A stretch of 64,000 nucleotides of DNA from Bordetella petrii (lineage in GTDB: Bacteria > Pseudomonadota > Gammaproteobacteria > Burkholderiales > Burkholderiaceae_B): the NCBI GenBank assembly GCA_017745595.1, contig WMBV01000002.1:62001-126000 (forward strand). Reading direction: 5' to 3'. The notes under the pieces were generated by a model. It had not been told where the DNA came from. It did no database searches and saw only the letters and a program-made list of their open reading frames with translations. The position numbers and the translations under genes were made by a program. Positions 34,518 to 43,612 of this stretch are shown here, piece after piece. Position 1 is the stretch's first letter; each line of letters opens with the position of its first letter.

Positions 34518-35837
34518 TCAAGCGGTGGTCTGGTAGTTGCCGGCCAGTTCCGGGTCGTTGCCGGGCTGCGCGCCGGCCGGCCGCGCGGTGAACTCGCGCC
34601 AGTCGGTGGTCTTGGGCACGATGGCCTGGAACGAGCAGACTTCGGCGGGAATGCGCAGCGCGCCCGTGCCGATCGCGGCTTCGCCTTTCTGGAACGCCTG
34701 CACGGCTTCGAGCATCTGGCGGCGAAATTCGACGATGGCCAGGTCGCTGGCGCCCAGGCGTTCTTCCGCGCGGTTCGCCAGCGGGCCCATGGTGATCCAC
34801 ATGGCGATGTCCTGGTTCGGAAAGCCGCGTATGCCGGTGAAATTGCCGGCCTTCATGGCCTGGCGGTCCTGCCAGAAGCGGTTTTCGGGGTTGCGCAGCG
34901 GCCGGTAGCGCTCATCCAGGTCGATGCCCACGCTGGTGCCCAGGAACCGGCGCCAGGTCTCGGTATCGGGCGTGGTGGCCTTTTCGCCCCAGGCGATGAA
35001 ATAGAACGCCGTGCTGGTGTCGTCGCGAGGCACGTTGACGTTGGCCACGTTGTACAGGTTGTTGGGCGGAATCAGCACGGTGCCGGGCGCCACGAACACG
35101 GTAGAGCGCACATAGTCGTTCTGCGCCGCGTTGGTGATCGGCCGCCGGATTGCCGCGTAGCGAAAGCCGAACGGGGCGCGCTGCACCTGCAAGCGCGGCG
35201 CCTTGTCGGTGGACGGGCGCAGCCAGTTCTTGTCGGTGGCCTCGGCGCCGCCGACGCGGGCCGGCACGAAGTCCGACGAGTGCAGGCTGGAACTGTGCGC
35301 GGAATCGATCGCGCCTTCCAGGATCTGCGCCCAGTTGCACGGAATGATCACTTTGGCGATGCTGACCTTGGCGTCGGCGGTGGGCGCCCAGGGCGGCGGC
35401 ACGAAGCCGGGAATGTCGTCCTGCGGGCCCATGTAGGCCCAGATGACGCCGCCCCATTCCTGCACCTTGTAGGCCTTGTGCTTGACCTTCTGCGCCATGG
35501 TGCTGGCGGCCGGCTCGGACACCATTTCGATCACGGTGCCCTCCACGTCCATCTTCCAGCCGTGGTACAGGCAGCGCAGCCCGCATTCCTCGTTGCGGCC
35601 GTACACCAGCGATACACGCCGGTGCGGACAGTATTCGTCCATGACGCCGACGCGGCCGTCGGTGTCGCGGAACACCACCAGGTCTTCGCCCAGCACGCGC
35701 GCCTGCACCGGGTCGCCGTCCGGCTCGCTGACCTCTTCGCTCAGGCACACCGGGGTCCAGTGCCTGCGCATCAATTGGCCCATGGGCGCATCGCCGACCA
35801 CCCGGCACAGCAGTTCATTTTCTTCAGTCGTCAACAT
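34518..35837 (-). CDS. pht3: Phthalate 4,5-dioxygenase, oxygenase subunit
   Basis: A 439-residue Rieske oxygenase. The Rieske centre is CPHRR and CLYHGW (about residues 69-92); the iron site lies in 'ILEGAIDSAHSSSLHSSDF' (about 175-193). Length and N-terminus MLTTEENELLCRV match Pht3/OphA2, which adds O2 to phthalate at C4/C5 as a homomultimer with a single class IA reductase. Second gene of the operon, behind the Bug receptor; ribosome site aaggag. Confidence 0.93.
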   Translation of the reverse strand: MLTTEENELLCRVVGDAPMGQLMRRHWTPVCLSEEVSEPDGDPVQARVLGEDLVVFRDTDGRVGVMDEYCPHRRVSLVYGRNEECGLRCLYHGWKMDVEGTVIEMVSEPAASTMAQKVKHKAYKVQEWGGVIWAYMGPQDDIPGFVPPPWAPTADAKVSIAKVIIPCNWAQILEGAIDSAHSSSLHSSDFVPARVGGAEATDKNWLRPSTDKAPRLQVQRAPFGFRYAAIRRPITNAAQNDYVRSTVFVAPGTVLIPPNNLYNVANVNVPRDDTSTAFYFIAWGEKATTPDTETWRRFLGTSVGIDLDERYRPLRNPENRFWQDRQAMKAGNFTGIRGFPNQDIAMWITMGPLANRAEERLGASDLAIVEFRRQMLEAVQAFQKGEAAIGTGALRIPAEVCSFQAIVPKTTDWREFTARPAGAQPGNDPELAGNYQTTA

Positions 35838-35927
35838 AGGGGCTCCTTCATGTCGGGATAAGGCGCGCGATGGGCCGCGGCGCGCGGGTCCGGGGTGTGC
35901 CGCCCCGCGCGCCGCCCGGGGACAGGG

Positions 35928-36941
35928 CTAGTCGGCCTTGATCCCCGCCGCCTGGATCGCGCTTTGATAGCGTTTGGCTTCGTCATCGATCGCGGCTTCG
36001 TACTCGGCGGGCGTGCCGCCGACGGGCTCGATGCCCAGCGTGTTGAACTGCTTCACGACCGCGGCGTCCTTGACCGCCTTGGCGATGGCCGAGCTGAGCT
36101 TCTGCACCGCGAAATCGGGCGTGCCGGTGGGGGCCAGCGCGCCCACCGTAACGGCGAAGTTGAAGCCGGGAATGAGTTCGGAAATGGCCGGGATATCTGG
36201 CGCCAGGGCCGAGCGCTTGCCGGCGTTGGTGGCCAGAATCTTCGCCTGGCCCTTGTCGGCGAAGCCCGACAGCGAGGGCAGGGCGGCGAACACCACATCG
36301 ACCTGGTTGCCGATCATGGCCGGCACCGATTGGCCAGAACCCCGGAAGGGCACATGGGTCACGTCGAGCTTCAACGCGATTTTCATGGCCTCCATGGTGA
36401 GGTGGTGCGAACTGCCGATGCCCGACGAGCCATAGTTCAGCTGGCCAGGCTTGGCTTTCGCCCGCGCCACGAAGTCCTGCAGCGAGGTGATGCCGGTTTG
36501 CGTGCTGGTGGCCAGGAACAGCGGCGAGGTGGCGATCAGCGAGACCGGCACGAAGTCGCGCTTGGGGTCATAGGGCAGGTCTTTGTACAGCGACGGGTTG
36601 ATGGACATCATCGAGCCGTCGGTGACCAGGTACGAATAGCCGTCGGCCGGGCTGCCGGCCAGCGCTTGCGCGGCGACGACGCCGTTGGCGCCGGGCTTGT
36701 TTTCCACTACGACGGGCTGGCCCATGCTGAGCGTGAGGCCTTGCGCCACCACGCGCGCCACGGTGTCGGGCAGCCCGCCCGCGGCATACGGAACAATGAA
36801 GCGGATGGGGCGCGACGGGAACTGCGAGGCCTGTTCGGCCTGCGCGGCGGCCGGCAGCGCAAGGCCCAGCGAGGCGCTGAGCAGCGATGCCAGGATGGCG
36901 CTACAGCCCTGGCGGCGAAGTGCTGATCGATTGTGAGTCAT
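35928..36941 (-). CDS. Bug-type receptor of the phthalate operon (2)
   Basis: A 337-residue periplasmic receptor with a signal peptide ending near ALPAAAQAEQ, 'FPSRPIRFIVPYAAGGLPDTVARVVA' and 'PVVVENKPGANGVVAAQALAG'. First gene of the phthalate operon, so it probably binds phthalate for uptake by a TctAB pair encoded elsewhere. Ribosome site ggagagag; a good sigma-70 promoter lies at 37039-37067. Confidence 0.92.
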   Translation of the reverse strand: MTHNRSALRRQGCSAILASLLSASLGLALPAAAQAEQASQFPSRPIRFIVPYAAGGLPDTVARVVAQGLTLSMGQPVVVENKPGANGVVAAQALAGSPADGYSYLVTDGSMMSINPSLYKDLPYDPKRDFVPVSLIATSPLFLATSTQTGITSLQDFVARAKAKPGQLNYGSSGIGSSHHLTMEAMKIALKLDVTHVPFRGSGQSVPAMIGNQVDVVFAALPSLSGFADKGQAKILATNAGKRSALAPDIPAISELIPGFNFAVTVGALAPTGTPDFAVQKLSSAIAKAVKDAAVVKQFNTLGIEPVGGTPAEYEAAIDDEAKRYQSAIQAAGIKAD

Positions 36942-37038
36942 GGTCTCTCTCCGTTTTTCTTGGCACGTTCTTTAATGGGATATATACCTGGGCTTCCTGC
37001 GGCGTTGCGCAGCCGGCGATGTCGTGACGTGCACCCAA

Positions 37039-37067
37039 ATAATATTAGATAGCTAAGTATAAGTCAA
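37039..37067 (-). promoter_or_regulatory. Promoter of the phthalate operon
   Basis: On the minus strand TTGACT (37062-37067) and TATTAT (37039-37044) are separated by 17 bp, a near-consensus sigma-70 promoter about 100 bp upstream of the Bug receptor start. The spacer holds the small inverted repeat CTTAG/CTAA, so a repressor could bind over it. The spot is strongly AT-rich against GC-rich flanks. Confidence 0.65.
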
Positions 37068-37257
37068 CGAATCGAATCACAAAAAGGTGTATGCTCGGAT
37101 GGGGATTTACCTGCCCTGCACGGGAACACGAACCAGCACAAAAAGCCCGTCGCAGGCTGGCTGCGCGGGCAAGAAGGAGGCTATGCCGGGCCGATAGCGC
37201 TTCGACTACCCGGAAATGCGGGCTATGGCGTCGCCGTGCCCCGCATCAAGCCCGGTG

Positions 37258-37854
37258 TCACACATCGAAGAACACGGTTTCGTGGGGGCCTTGCAGATGA
37301 ATGTCGAACTGGTAGGCGTTGCGTCCCGCATACGGCAGGCGACGGGCGATCAGCGTGCCGCGGCGTTCCGGCGGCACGGCGGCCAGCACGGCGTCCTGGG
37401 CGTGGGCCGCCGCGTCTTCTTCAAAGTAAATGCGGGTGTAGGCGTGCAGCAGCATGCCGCGCATCATGACGATGACATCGATGTGCGGCGCCGACGCCGG
37501 CCCCAGGGCGCCCGGCTTGATGGTCTCGACCACGAACCGCGATTGGGCATCGGTGCCGGTGCCGGTGCCTACGCGCGCGAATCCTTTGAACCCGCTTGCG
37601 GCAATGCCTTCCAGCGATTCGGCGTACTGCCCCGCCGCGTCGGCCTGCAGCATTTCAATGACGGCGTCGTCGACGGCCTTGCCGCTGCCGTCGTACACGC
37701 GCCCTTCGATCGTGATGGGCTGGCCGGCCGCGTGGCGCTCGGCCAGCACGGGCGTGAACAGGCTGGCGAGCTCGAAGTTGTATTGCTCGGGGCACAACCC
37801 GTACGCGAAGAACGGGCCGATGGTCTGGGAAGGCGTCTGCTTCAGGACAGGCAT
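37258..37854 (-). CDS. pcaG: Protocatechuate 3,4-dioxygenase alpha subunit
   Basis: A 198-residue intradiol dioxygenase subunit beginning MPVLKQTPSQTIGPFFAYGL, with 'ITIEGRVYDGSGKAVDDAVIEMLQADAAG' and 'PHIDVIVMMRGMLLHAYTRIYF'. The alpha subunit lacks the iron ligands but forms half of the active-site pocket. It follows pcaH by three bases, with cggagtaa as ribosome site. No terminator is obvious after its stop at 37258. Confidence 0.95.
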   Translation of the reverse strand: MPVLKQTPSQTIGPFFAYGLCPEQYNFELASLFTPVLAERHAAGQPITIEGRVYDGSGKAVDDAVIEMLQADAAGQYAESLEGIAASGFKGFARVGTGTGTDAQSRFVVETIKPGALGPASAPHIDVIVMMRGMLLHAYTRIYFEEDAAAHAQDAVLAAVPPERRGTLIARRLPYAGRNAYQFDIHLQGPHETVFFDV

Positions 37855-37857
37855 GGC

Positions 37858-38574
37858 TTACTCCGTAGGGGTCTGGCGCGCGCCGCGCAGCACGATGTCG
37901 AATTCATAGCCCAGCGCGAAACCTTCCTGGGTGGCATCCAGCGAAAAGCGCGACACCAGGCGTTCGCGCGCATCCGTGGGCGTGCCCTGGAAAATGGGAT
38001 CGAGCTGCAGCAGCGGATCGCCCGGGAAATACATCTGCGTAACCAGGCGCGACCCGAAGTAGTCGCCGAACAGCGAAAAATGAATATGGTTGGGCCGCCA
38101 CGCGTTACTGTGGTTGCCCCAGGGGTAGGCGCCCGGCTTGACGGTCAGGAAGCGGTAGCGCCCTTCGTTGTCGGTCAGGCAGCGGCCCGCGCCCAGGAAA
38201 TTCGGGTCGAGCGGGGCGTCGTGCTGGTCGCCCTTGTGCACATAGCGGCCCGCCGCGTTGGCCTGCCAGATTTCCACCAGGGTGTTGCGCACCGGCCTGC
38301 CGCCTTCGTCGAGCACCCTGCCGGTGACCACGATGCGTTCGCCCAGCGGCGCGCCGTTCTTGGCGGCATTGCGCGTCAGGTCGTGGTCCAGCGGCCCCAG
38401 ACAGCTGGCGCCGTAAACGGGCGCCCGGCGGTTCTTCAGCGATTCATCCAGGGGAATCAGGGGCAGCGTGGGGCTGCGCAGCACCGACGACTTGTAGTCG
38501 GGGTAGCGGTAGGGCGGGTGCGCGTCCCAGTCCCGGGGGGTAAGAATCGTGTGGCGTGGCGTGGAACCGTCCAT
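37858..38574 (-). CDS. pcaH: Protocatechuate 3,4-dioxygenase beta subunit
   Basis: A 238-residue subunit that carries the Fe(III) site: tyrosine in 'GAYPWGNHSNAWRPNHIHFSLFG' and the H-x-H within NHIHFS are visible, with a further tyrosine in 'EGRYRFLTVKPG'. Together with PcaG it cleaves protocatechuate to beta-carboxy-cis,cis-muconate. First gene of pcaHG, divergent from pcaQ. Confidence 0.95.
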   Translation of the reverse strand: MDGSTPRHTILTPRDWDAHPPYRYPDYKSSVLRSPTLPLIPLDESLKNRRAPVYGASCLGPLDHDLTRNAAKNGAPLGERIVVTGRVLDEGGRPVRNTLVEIWQANAAGRYVHKGDQHDAPLDPNFLGAGRCLTDNEGRYRFLTVKPGAYPWGNHSNAWRPNHIHFSLFGDYFGSRLVTQMYFPGDPLLQLDPIFQGTPTDARERLVSRFSLDATQEGFALGYEFDIVLRGARQTPTE

Positions 38575-38677
38575 GGGGAAACACTCCGGCTGCTCAGGAT
38601 GGATTGAGCCGTCACTGTAATCGGGTTATAAAGTTATGGTAAGTGATGTTTCATGCGTTTGGATTGCACAAAAAGTT
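38575..38677. promoter_or_regulatory. pcaH/pcaQ divergent control region
   Basis: A 103-bp AT-richer gap between pcaH (minus) and pcaQ (plus). It contains GGGTTATAAAGTTATGG (38623-38639) with two GTTAT words 8 bp apart, similar to half-sites of the PcaQ target (ATAACC-N4-GGTTAA). A LysR-type regulator is expected to bind here and control both directions. Confidence 0.5.
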
Positions 38678-39727
38678 ATGGAAAATCCCTTTCAGGGCGG
38701 GCGCATCAAGCTGCGGCACATCCAGTGTTTCCTGGCGGTCGCCCAGTTGAACAACCTGCAGCGCGCCGCCGAGCGGCTGTCGATCACGCAGCCGGCGGTG
38801 TCCAAGACATTGTCCGAGCTCGAGTCCGTGCTGGGCGTGCGGCTGTTCGAGCGCGGGCGGCGCGGCGCCGAGCTGACCCGCGACGGCCGGATCTTCGCGC
38901 CCTATGCCCATACCTGCCTGGGCAGCCTGCGCGATGGCATCGGGCAGCTGGCCCATGCCGACGACGGCTCATCGGTGACAGTGGCGCTGGGAATCCTGCC
39001 CACCGTGGCCAGCGTGCTGCTGCCCGCGGCCATGCAGGTGTTCCGGCAGGCCTGGCCGATGGCCAGCCTGCGCGTACACACTGGCCGCAATGCCGAACTG
39101 CTGGAAAGGCTGAAGGCGGCCGATATCGAATTCGCCGTGGGCCGCCTGGGCGAGCCGGACGCAATGGCCGGCATGAGCTTCGAACACCTGTTCCGCGAAC
39201 CCCTGACGGTGGTCGTGCGGGCCGGCCATGCGCTGCTGGCCGACGGGGCGCTGGCTCCGCTGGCGCTGGCGCGCTATCCGCTGGTGGTGCCGCCCGAAGG
39301 CACGCTGATCCGCCAGTCGGCCGAAAGCGTGATCAGCGCATTCGGGCTGCCGCGCCAGGTGGCGCGCGTGGAAAGCCTGTCGGTGTCGCTGAGCCTGGAG
39401 CTGACGCTGCGCAATGACGCGGTATGGTTCGTGCCATCGAGCCTGGTCGAGCGGGGCGTGGCCGACAACACGCTGGCGCGCTTGCCCATGCCGTTTGGCG
39501 GCACCGATGAACCCATGGGCCTGCTGCAGCGCACCGACGTGGCGCAGTCGCCCGCCGCGCTGAGCCTGCTGGACGCCATGCGCCAGGCAGGCCTGCAGCG
39601 CGAGCAGGCGCGAACCGCGCCAGCCTTGAGCACCTTCAATCGGCAGCCGCCCCCTAGCGATGATGCCGTTAAACGCGTCGTCACATTGCCAGGATTTTTT
39701 CTGCCATCCAACGCGCGTAGGCCGTGA
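38678..39727 (+). CDS. pcaQ: PcaQ-like LysR regulator
   Basis: A 349-residue regulator: HTH 'KLRHIQCFLAVAQLNNLQRAAERLSITQPAVSKTLSELESVLGVRLFERGRRGAELT' in the first 70 residues, then an effector domain. PcaQ activates the pca genes in response to beta-carboxymuconate. The start at 38678 (MENPFQGGRIKLRH) matches the family N-terminus better than the frame from 38636. Its 3' end overlaps the convergent amidase gene by 47 bases, a sign that the amidase cassette was joined here by recombination. Confidence 0.88.
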   Translation: MENPFQGGRIKLRHIQCFLAVAQLNNLQRAAERLSITQPAVSKTLSELESVLGVRLFERGRRGAELTRDGRIFAPYAHTCLGSLRDGIGQLAHADDGSSVTVALGILPTVASVLLPAAMQVFRQAWPMASLRVHTGRNAELLERLKAADIEFAVGRLGEPDAMAGMSFEHLFREPLTVVVRAGHALLADGALAPLALARYPLVVPPEGTLIRQSAESVISAFGLPRQVARVESLSVSLSLELTLRNDAVWFVPSSLVERGVADNTLARLPMPFGGTDEPMGLLQRTDVAQSPAALSLLDAMRQAGLQREQARTAPALSTFNRQPPPSDDAVKRVVTLPGFFLPSNARRP

Positions 39728-41051
39728 CACGCTCGTCCTGGTGCAGTTGGCCCAATAATTGCACGCCCAATGGCATACCTTCAACAGCCAACAATGGGGC
39801 GGTGACCGCCGGCGCACCCAGATAAGACGACACGCAACTGAACGACACGTCCCCGGTGGGAAACGGTGTGCGCTCCGTCGCATCAAAGCGCGGAGCAGGC
39901 CCGCACGAGGCCGGACTGATCAACGCATCGCAGTGAGTCGCCAACGCCGTCAGGCGCTGGCGTGCCAAGTCGCGCAGCACGAGGTCCTGGCGAAAGGTCT
40001 CGAGCGTGACACTCCGGCCTTTTTCCAGCTGGCGCAGCAAGCTGGGGCCGAGCGTACCCGGATGCTGCTCGACGAGATTTTCGAGCGACCAGCGCTGTTC
40101 CCACGAGATCAAGCGGAGCATGTCGGCCGTTGCAGTCGCAATGGACTGTTCAAACAGATCCAGCAACATCAGGTCGGGTCGCCTGATGATCTCGACGCCC
40201 TGCGCCTGCAACTTTTGAAGCAAACCCTCGAACACGTCGCGGGATGCAGTATCCAGGCGCGACCAACCTTCAGTTTCCATGACGGCCAACCGGCGCGGCG
40301 CCTGCGGCGCCGGCGCGCTCAGGCCGCCATACAATCCAGGATGCCCGGGGTCGCCACCAACGCGCGTTACTATTTCCATCGCCGTTGCCCACATGTCTTG
40401 CGCGTCCCCGGCATGGATACCAACGTGGGATTGGCTGTACCCCAATCGCTCACCGCGATTGATACCGCCGAAAGTCGGCTTGAGTGCCCAGTTGGCATTG
40501 AAACTGGCTGGACGCAGTACCGAGCCCACAAGTTGCGAGCCGATGGCGACAGGCACCATCTTTGCCCCAACGGCAGCCCCGGAGCCACTGGACGAGCCAC
40601 CGGGCGTGCGCTGTGGATCGAACGCGTTGGTGGTAGGACCGGGGTCCAGAAAGCCCAGAGCAGTAGTGACCGTCTTGCCCAGAATGATGGCTCCCGCATC
40701 GCGCAGCGCCCGCACTAAAGCGCTATCGCGCTTGGGAAAGCTGCCAGCATAAGCAGGGCTACCCATCTGCGTGGGCATGTCTTTCGTTTCGATCAAGTCT
40801 TTGATACCAATGGGCATGCCATCGATTTGAGACAAGGGCTGGCCAGCTTGATAGCGTTGGTCGGACTCGCGAGCAGCGGCGCGTGCGCCCTCTTCATTGA
40901 GTACAACCCAGGCCTGAACGACTGGCTCGCGCTGCCGGATCGTGTGCAGGCAAGCTTCCAGGAATTCGCTTGGACGCTGCTCACCTGCCAGAAAGCGCTC
41001 ACGTGCGGCGCTGAAGGACAAGGCTTGGTATGTGCCCGGATGGTAAGTCAT
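39681..41051 (-). CDS. Amidase-signature family enzyme
   Basis: A 456-residue amidase with the catalytic lysine in 'GIKDLIETKDMPTQMGS', the Gly/Ser-rich GGSSSGSGAAV and the nucleophile region 'GSQLVGSVLRPASF', which departs from the usual GSDTGGS. It should hydrolyse an amide or amidated acid. Ribosome site aaggagt. It is followed upstream by a Bug receptor (26 bp) and a divergent LysR gene, so the three form a cassette inserted between pcaQ and pcaC. Hydrolysis of a phthalamate- or benzamide-type compound is a plausible role, but is inference. Confidence 0.85.
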   Translation of the reverse strand: MTYHPGTYQALSFSAARERFLAGEQRPSEFLEACLHTIRQREPVVQAWVVLNEEGARAAARESDQRYQAGQPLSQIDGMPIGIKDLIETKDMPTQMGSPAYAGSFPKRDSALVRALRDAGAIILGKTVTTALGFLDPGPTTNAFDPQRTPGGSSSGSGAAVGAKMVPVAIGSQLVGSVLRPASFNANWALKPTFGGINRGERLGYSQSHVGIHAGDAQDMWATAMEIVTRVGGDPGHPGLYGGLSAPAPQAPRRLAVMETEGWSRLDTASRDVFEGLLQKLQAQGVEIIRRPDLMLLDLFEQSIATATADMLRLISWEQRWSLENLVEQHPGTLGPSLLRQLEKGRSVTLETFRQDLVLRDLARQRLTALATHCDALISPASCGPAPRFDATERTPFPTGDVSFSCVSSYLGAPAVTAPLLAVEGMPLGVQLLGQLHQDERVTAYARWMAEKILAM

Positions 41052-41076
41052 AGATATACTCCTTTGAGCTCGGGCC

Positions 41077-42063
41077 TCAGTTGCTTTGTATGCCCGCGCT
41101 GACGATCAAATCAGTCCAGCGCCGGTATTCTTCTTTGAAGTACGCATCAAATTCTTCCGGCGTGCTGGTATCCACTGTCATGCCCAGGCCTTTGACGCGC
41201 TCACGCACATCTGGCATCTGCATCACTTCGGCAAAATCCTTGTTCACTTTCTCGATGATCGAGTTGGGCGTGCCGGCAGGCGCAAACATACCGTACCAGG
41301 CTTCGAGTTGCAGCGAAGGTAACCCTGCTTCCGCCGTCGTCGGAACATTCGGCAAGCCAGGCAACCGTTCGCGAGAGGCCACTGCATAGGGTTTGGTGCG
41401 GTTCTCTTTGACGTAGTTCTGCACATTTCCCGAGGCAAACTGCACCAGCACGTCCACTTCACCGGAGAGCATCGCCATGGAGGCCTCCAAGGCGCCCTTG
41501 TATGGTATATGCATAATGTCGACTTTCGCTTCCTGCTTGAACATCTCGGTATAAAGCTGCAGCACGCCGCCCGAGCCATTGGAAGCATAGGTGAGTTTGC
41601 CTGGATTCTGCCGGGCTTCCTCGATCAGTTCCTGCAGCGTGTTGGCCTTGACTCTGGGATTCGCCAGAATAACAACGGGCAGAGTGCCGATCTTACCGAT
41701 GCGCTCAAAGTCATTCACGACATCGACCTTAGCGTTCTTGTTGATAGCCGGCAGGGTCGCCATTTCATTGAATGTCAGCAGCAGCGTATATCCGTCCGGC
41801 TTGGCGCGTGCGACGTAATCTGTCCCCACTAGCGAGCCGGCCCCTGGCTTGTTCTCCACAATGACGGTATGGCCCCACATCGTGGACAACTTCGGAGCAA
41901 TCAAACGTGCCAGCAGATCGGCCGTGCCTCCGGGCGTGGTCGGCACAACAATGGATACCGTACGAGAGGGATAAGCTGCCTGATCGGCAGCGAGCGCTAC
42001 CTGTCCCCCCATGATCGCAGAAACCAACAAACCCGCGCAGCTATGCCAAAGACCCAGTCTCAT
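41077..42063 (-). CDS. Bug-type receptor of the amidase cassette (3)
   Basis: A 328-residue periplasmic receptor with a signal peptide (MRLGLWHSCAGLLVSAIMGG...ALA), 'YPSRTVSIVVPTTPGGTADLLARLIA' and 'VIVENKPGAGSLVGTDYV'. It probably binds the amidase substrate. Ribosome site gaggggtt. It is transcribed with the amidase and is divergent from the LysR gene at 42197. Confidence 0.92.
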   Translation of the reverse strand: MRLGLWHSCAGLLVSAIMGGQVALAADQAAYPSRTVSIVVPTTPGGTADLLARLIAPKLSTMWGHTVIVENKPGAGSLVGTDYVARAKPDGYTLLLTFNEMATLPAINKNAKVDVVNDFERIGKIGTLPVVILANPRVKANTLQELIEEARQNPGKLTYASNGSGGVLQLYTEMFKQEAKVDIMHIPYKGALEASMAMLSGEVDVLVQFASGNVQNYVKENRTKPYAVASRERLPGLPNVPTTAEAGLPSLQLEAWYGMFAPAGTPNSIIEKVNKDFAEVMQMPDVRERVKGLGMTVDTSTPEEFDAYFKEEYRRWTDLIVSAGIQSN

Positions 42064-42196
42064 ACTTAACCCCTCGCTTTTGTTAATTGAAAATGCAAAG
42101 AAATCTCGTTAATGTGCTGACATGGTAGGAACCCTTGTATGTATGGTCAATCAACTTCTCCACTGCTACGATTTAGATTTTATTAACTGACAACCG

Positions 42197-43093
42197 ATGG
42201 AATCGCTCCCTCCGCTCAATGCACTGCGCGTCTTTGAAGCCGCGGGGCGCTTGACCAGCATCACTGCGGCAGCACAAGAACTATGCGTAACGCCCGCTGC
42301 CGTCAGCCGTCAGATCCACTTTCTGGAAGACCACCTGCGTACTCCACTGTTTCATCGGCAGCATCGCCGCATCAGCTTCACGTCTGCGGGCCGTGAATAT
42401 CATCAAGAGATCTCCCGTCATTTGGCGGGCATACGACGTGCCACGCAGCAACTTCGCCACGCAATGCGATCACGGATTTTCAATCTCCGGGCGCCCCATA
42501 CCATTGCAATGCGGTGGCTGCTACCCAGGCTGGCCAGCCTACATTCGGCGCACCCCGAACTTGAAGTACGCCTACACACCTCCGCCAATCCGCCGGATTT
42601 TGAACACGAGGATCTCGATGCAGCCATCGTGATGAATCATGGTCAGGCACCCGGCCTAATGCAATACAAGATCATGGCAAACGAAATTGCCCCTGTCTGT
42701 ACACCTGACACGGCATCTCGGCTGCGACGGCCCGAGCAACTGCTGGGCGAAACGCTGCTGCACACGCATGCTCGCCCAGACGACTGGCAGGTGTGGTTTG
42801 CGCATACCGGCTTAAGCTTACCGGGAGCCAGCCGAGACATGCGCTTCGAATCCTCTGCCCTGGCCTATGAAGCCGCACTAGCAGGATTCGGTGTGGCCAT
42901 GGGGCAAAAGTCGCTGATTACCCAAGAGCTTGATGATGGCCGATTGGTGGCCCCATTTGAACGCTGGGTCGATCTAGGCGCGTTCACCTACTACTTCGCC
43001 TTGCCAAAAGGAAGCCATGATCGCGACACTCGAGAAGCAGCGATATTGCGGCAATGGATAGCCTCGATATCCCTACAAGACGCAATGGATTAA
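42197..43093 (+). CDS. GcvA-type LysR regulator (2)
   Basis: A 298-residue regulator starting MESLPPLNALRVFEAAGRLTS with the HTH 'SITAAAQELCVTPAAVSRQIHFLEDHL'. It lies divergent from the Bug-amidase genes across a 133-bp AT-rich gap and is their probable regulator. Confidence 0.9.
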   Translation: MESLPPLNALRVFEAAGRLTSITAAAQELCVTPAAVSRQIHFLEDHLRTPLFHRQHRRISFTSAGREYHQEISRHLAGIRRATQQLRHAMRSRIFNLRAPHTIAMRWLLPRLASLHSAHPELEVRLHTSANPPDFEHEDLDAAIVMNHGQAPGLMQYKIMANEIAPVCTPDTASRLRRPEQLLGETLLHTHARPDDWQVWFAHTGLSLPGASRDMRFESSALAYEAALAGFGVAMGQKSLITQELDDGRLVAPFERWVDLGAFTYYFALPKGSHDRDTREAAILRQWIASISLQDAMD

Positions 43094-43156
43094 TTAGCTA
43101 CATCGTCGGCGCAGAAAGCCATTTCCCCTCAGGGCGCTAACGATTCTGAGGCTGTT

Positions 43157-43612
43157 TTATGTGCCTGGACGACCCATCCAAAAATCCGCCTTGGGCGGGC
43201 TGCGGTCCAGCGCCGCCAGAACCTTCAGCACAATGGCCATGCCGGTATTGCCGGCCGGGACGCCGGCATACACGGCCGTCTGCAGCAGCACTTCGCGGAT
43301 CGTGTCCAGGTCGAGCGCCGCCGCGTCGGGCGCGTCCACCGGCGCCTGCAGGCCGCTGCGGATATGCAGTTCGAATTCTTCCCAGCGGCCCATCGAGGCC
43401 GTGATGGCCAGCACCAGGATGCGGCGCGTGCGGGGATCGAGCCCCGGCCGGCTCCAGATGCTGTCCCACGCGTAGCACGTGATCATGCGCTGGAATTCCA
43501 CGTTCAGGGTGTTGGCGTTGCCGACCGAGCGGTCTACCCACGCATCGCCCAGGATCTTGCGCCGGTTTGCCAGGCCGCGCTCCAGCGCGTCGTCGGGAAG
43601 GGAATCAGACAT
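43157..43612 (-). CDS. pcaC: 4-carboxymuconolactone decarboxylase
   Basis: A 151-residue CMD-family enzyme with 'YAWDSIWSRPGLDPRTRRILVLAITASMGRWEEFELHI', the full core of gamma-carboxymuconolactone decarboxylase. It forms beta-ketoadipate enol-lactone. Its ATG (43612) lies inside the end of pcaB with an 8-base overlap (ATGTCTGA), so it is translated after pcaB. It is a single-domain protein, not the PcaL fusion with PcaD. Confidence 0.93.
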   Translation of the reverse strand: MSDSLPDDALERGLANRRKILGDAWVDRSVGNANTLNVEFQRMITCYAWDSIWSRPGLDPRTRRILVLAITASMGRWEEFELHIRSGLQAPVDAPDAAALDLDTIREVLLQTAVYAGVPAGNTGMAIVLKVLAALDRSPPKADFWMGRPGT

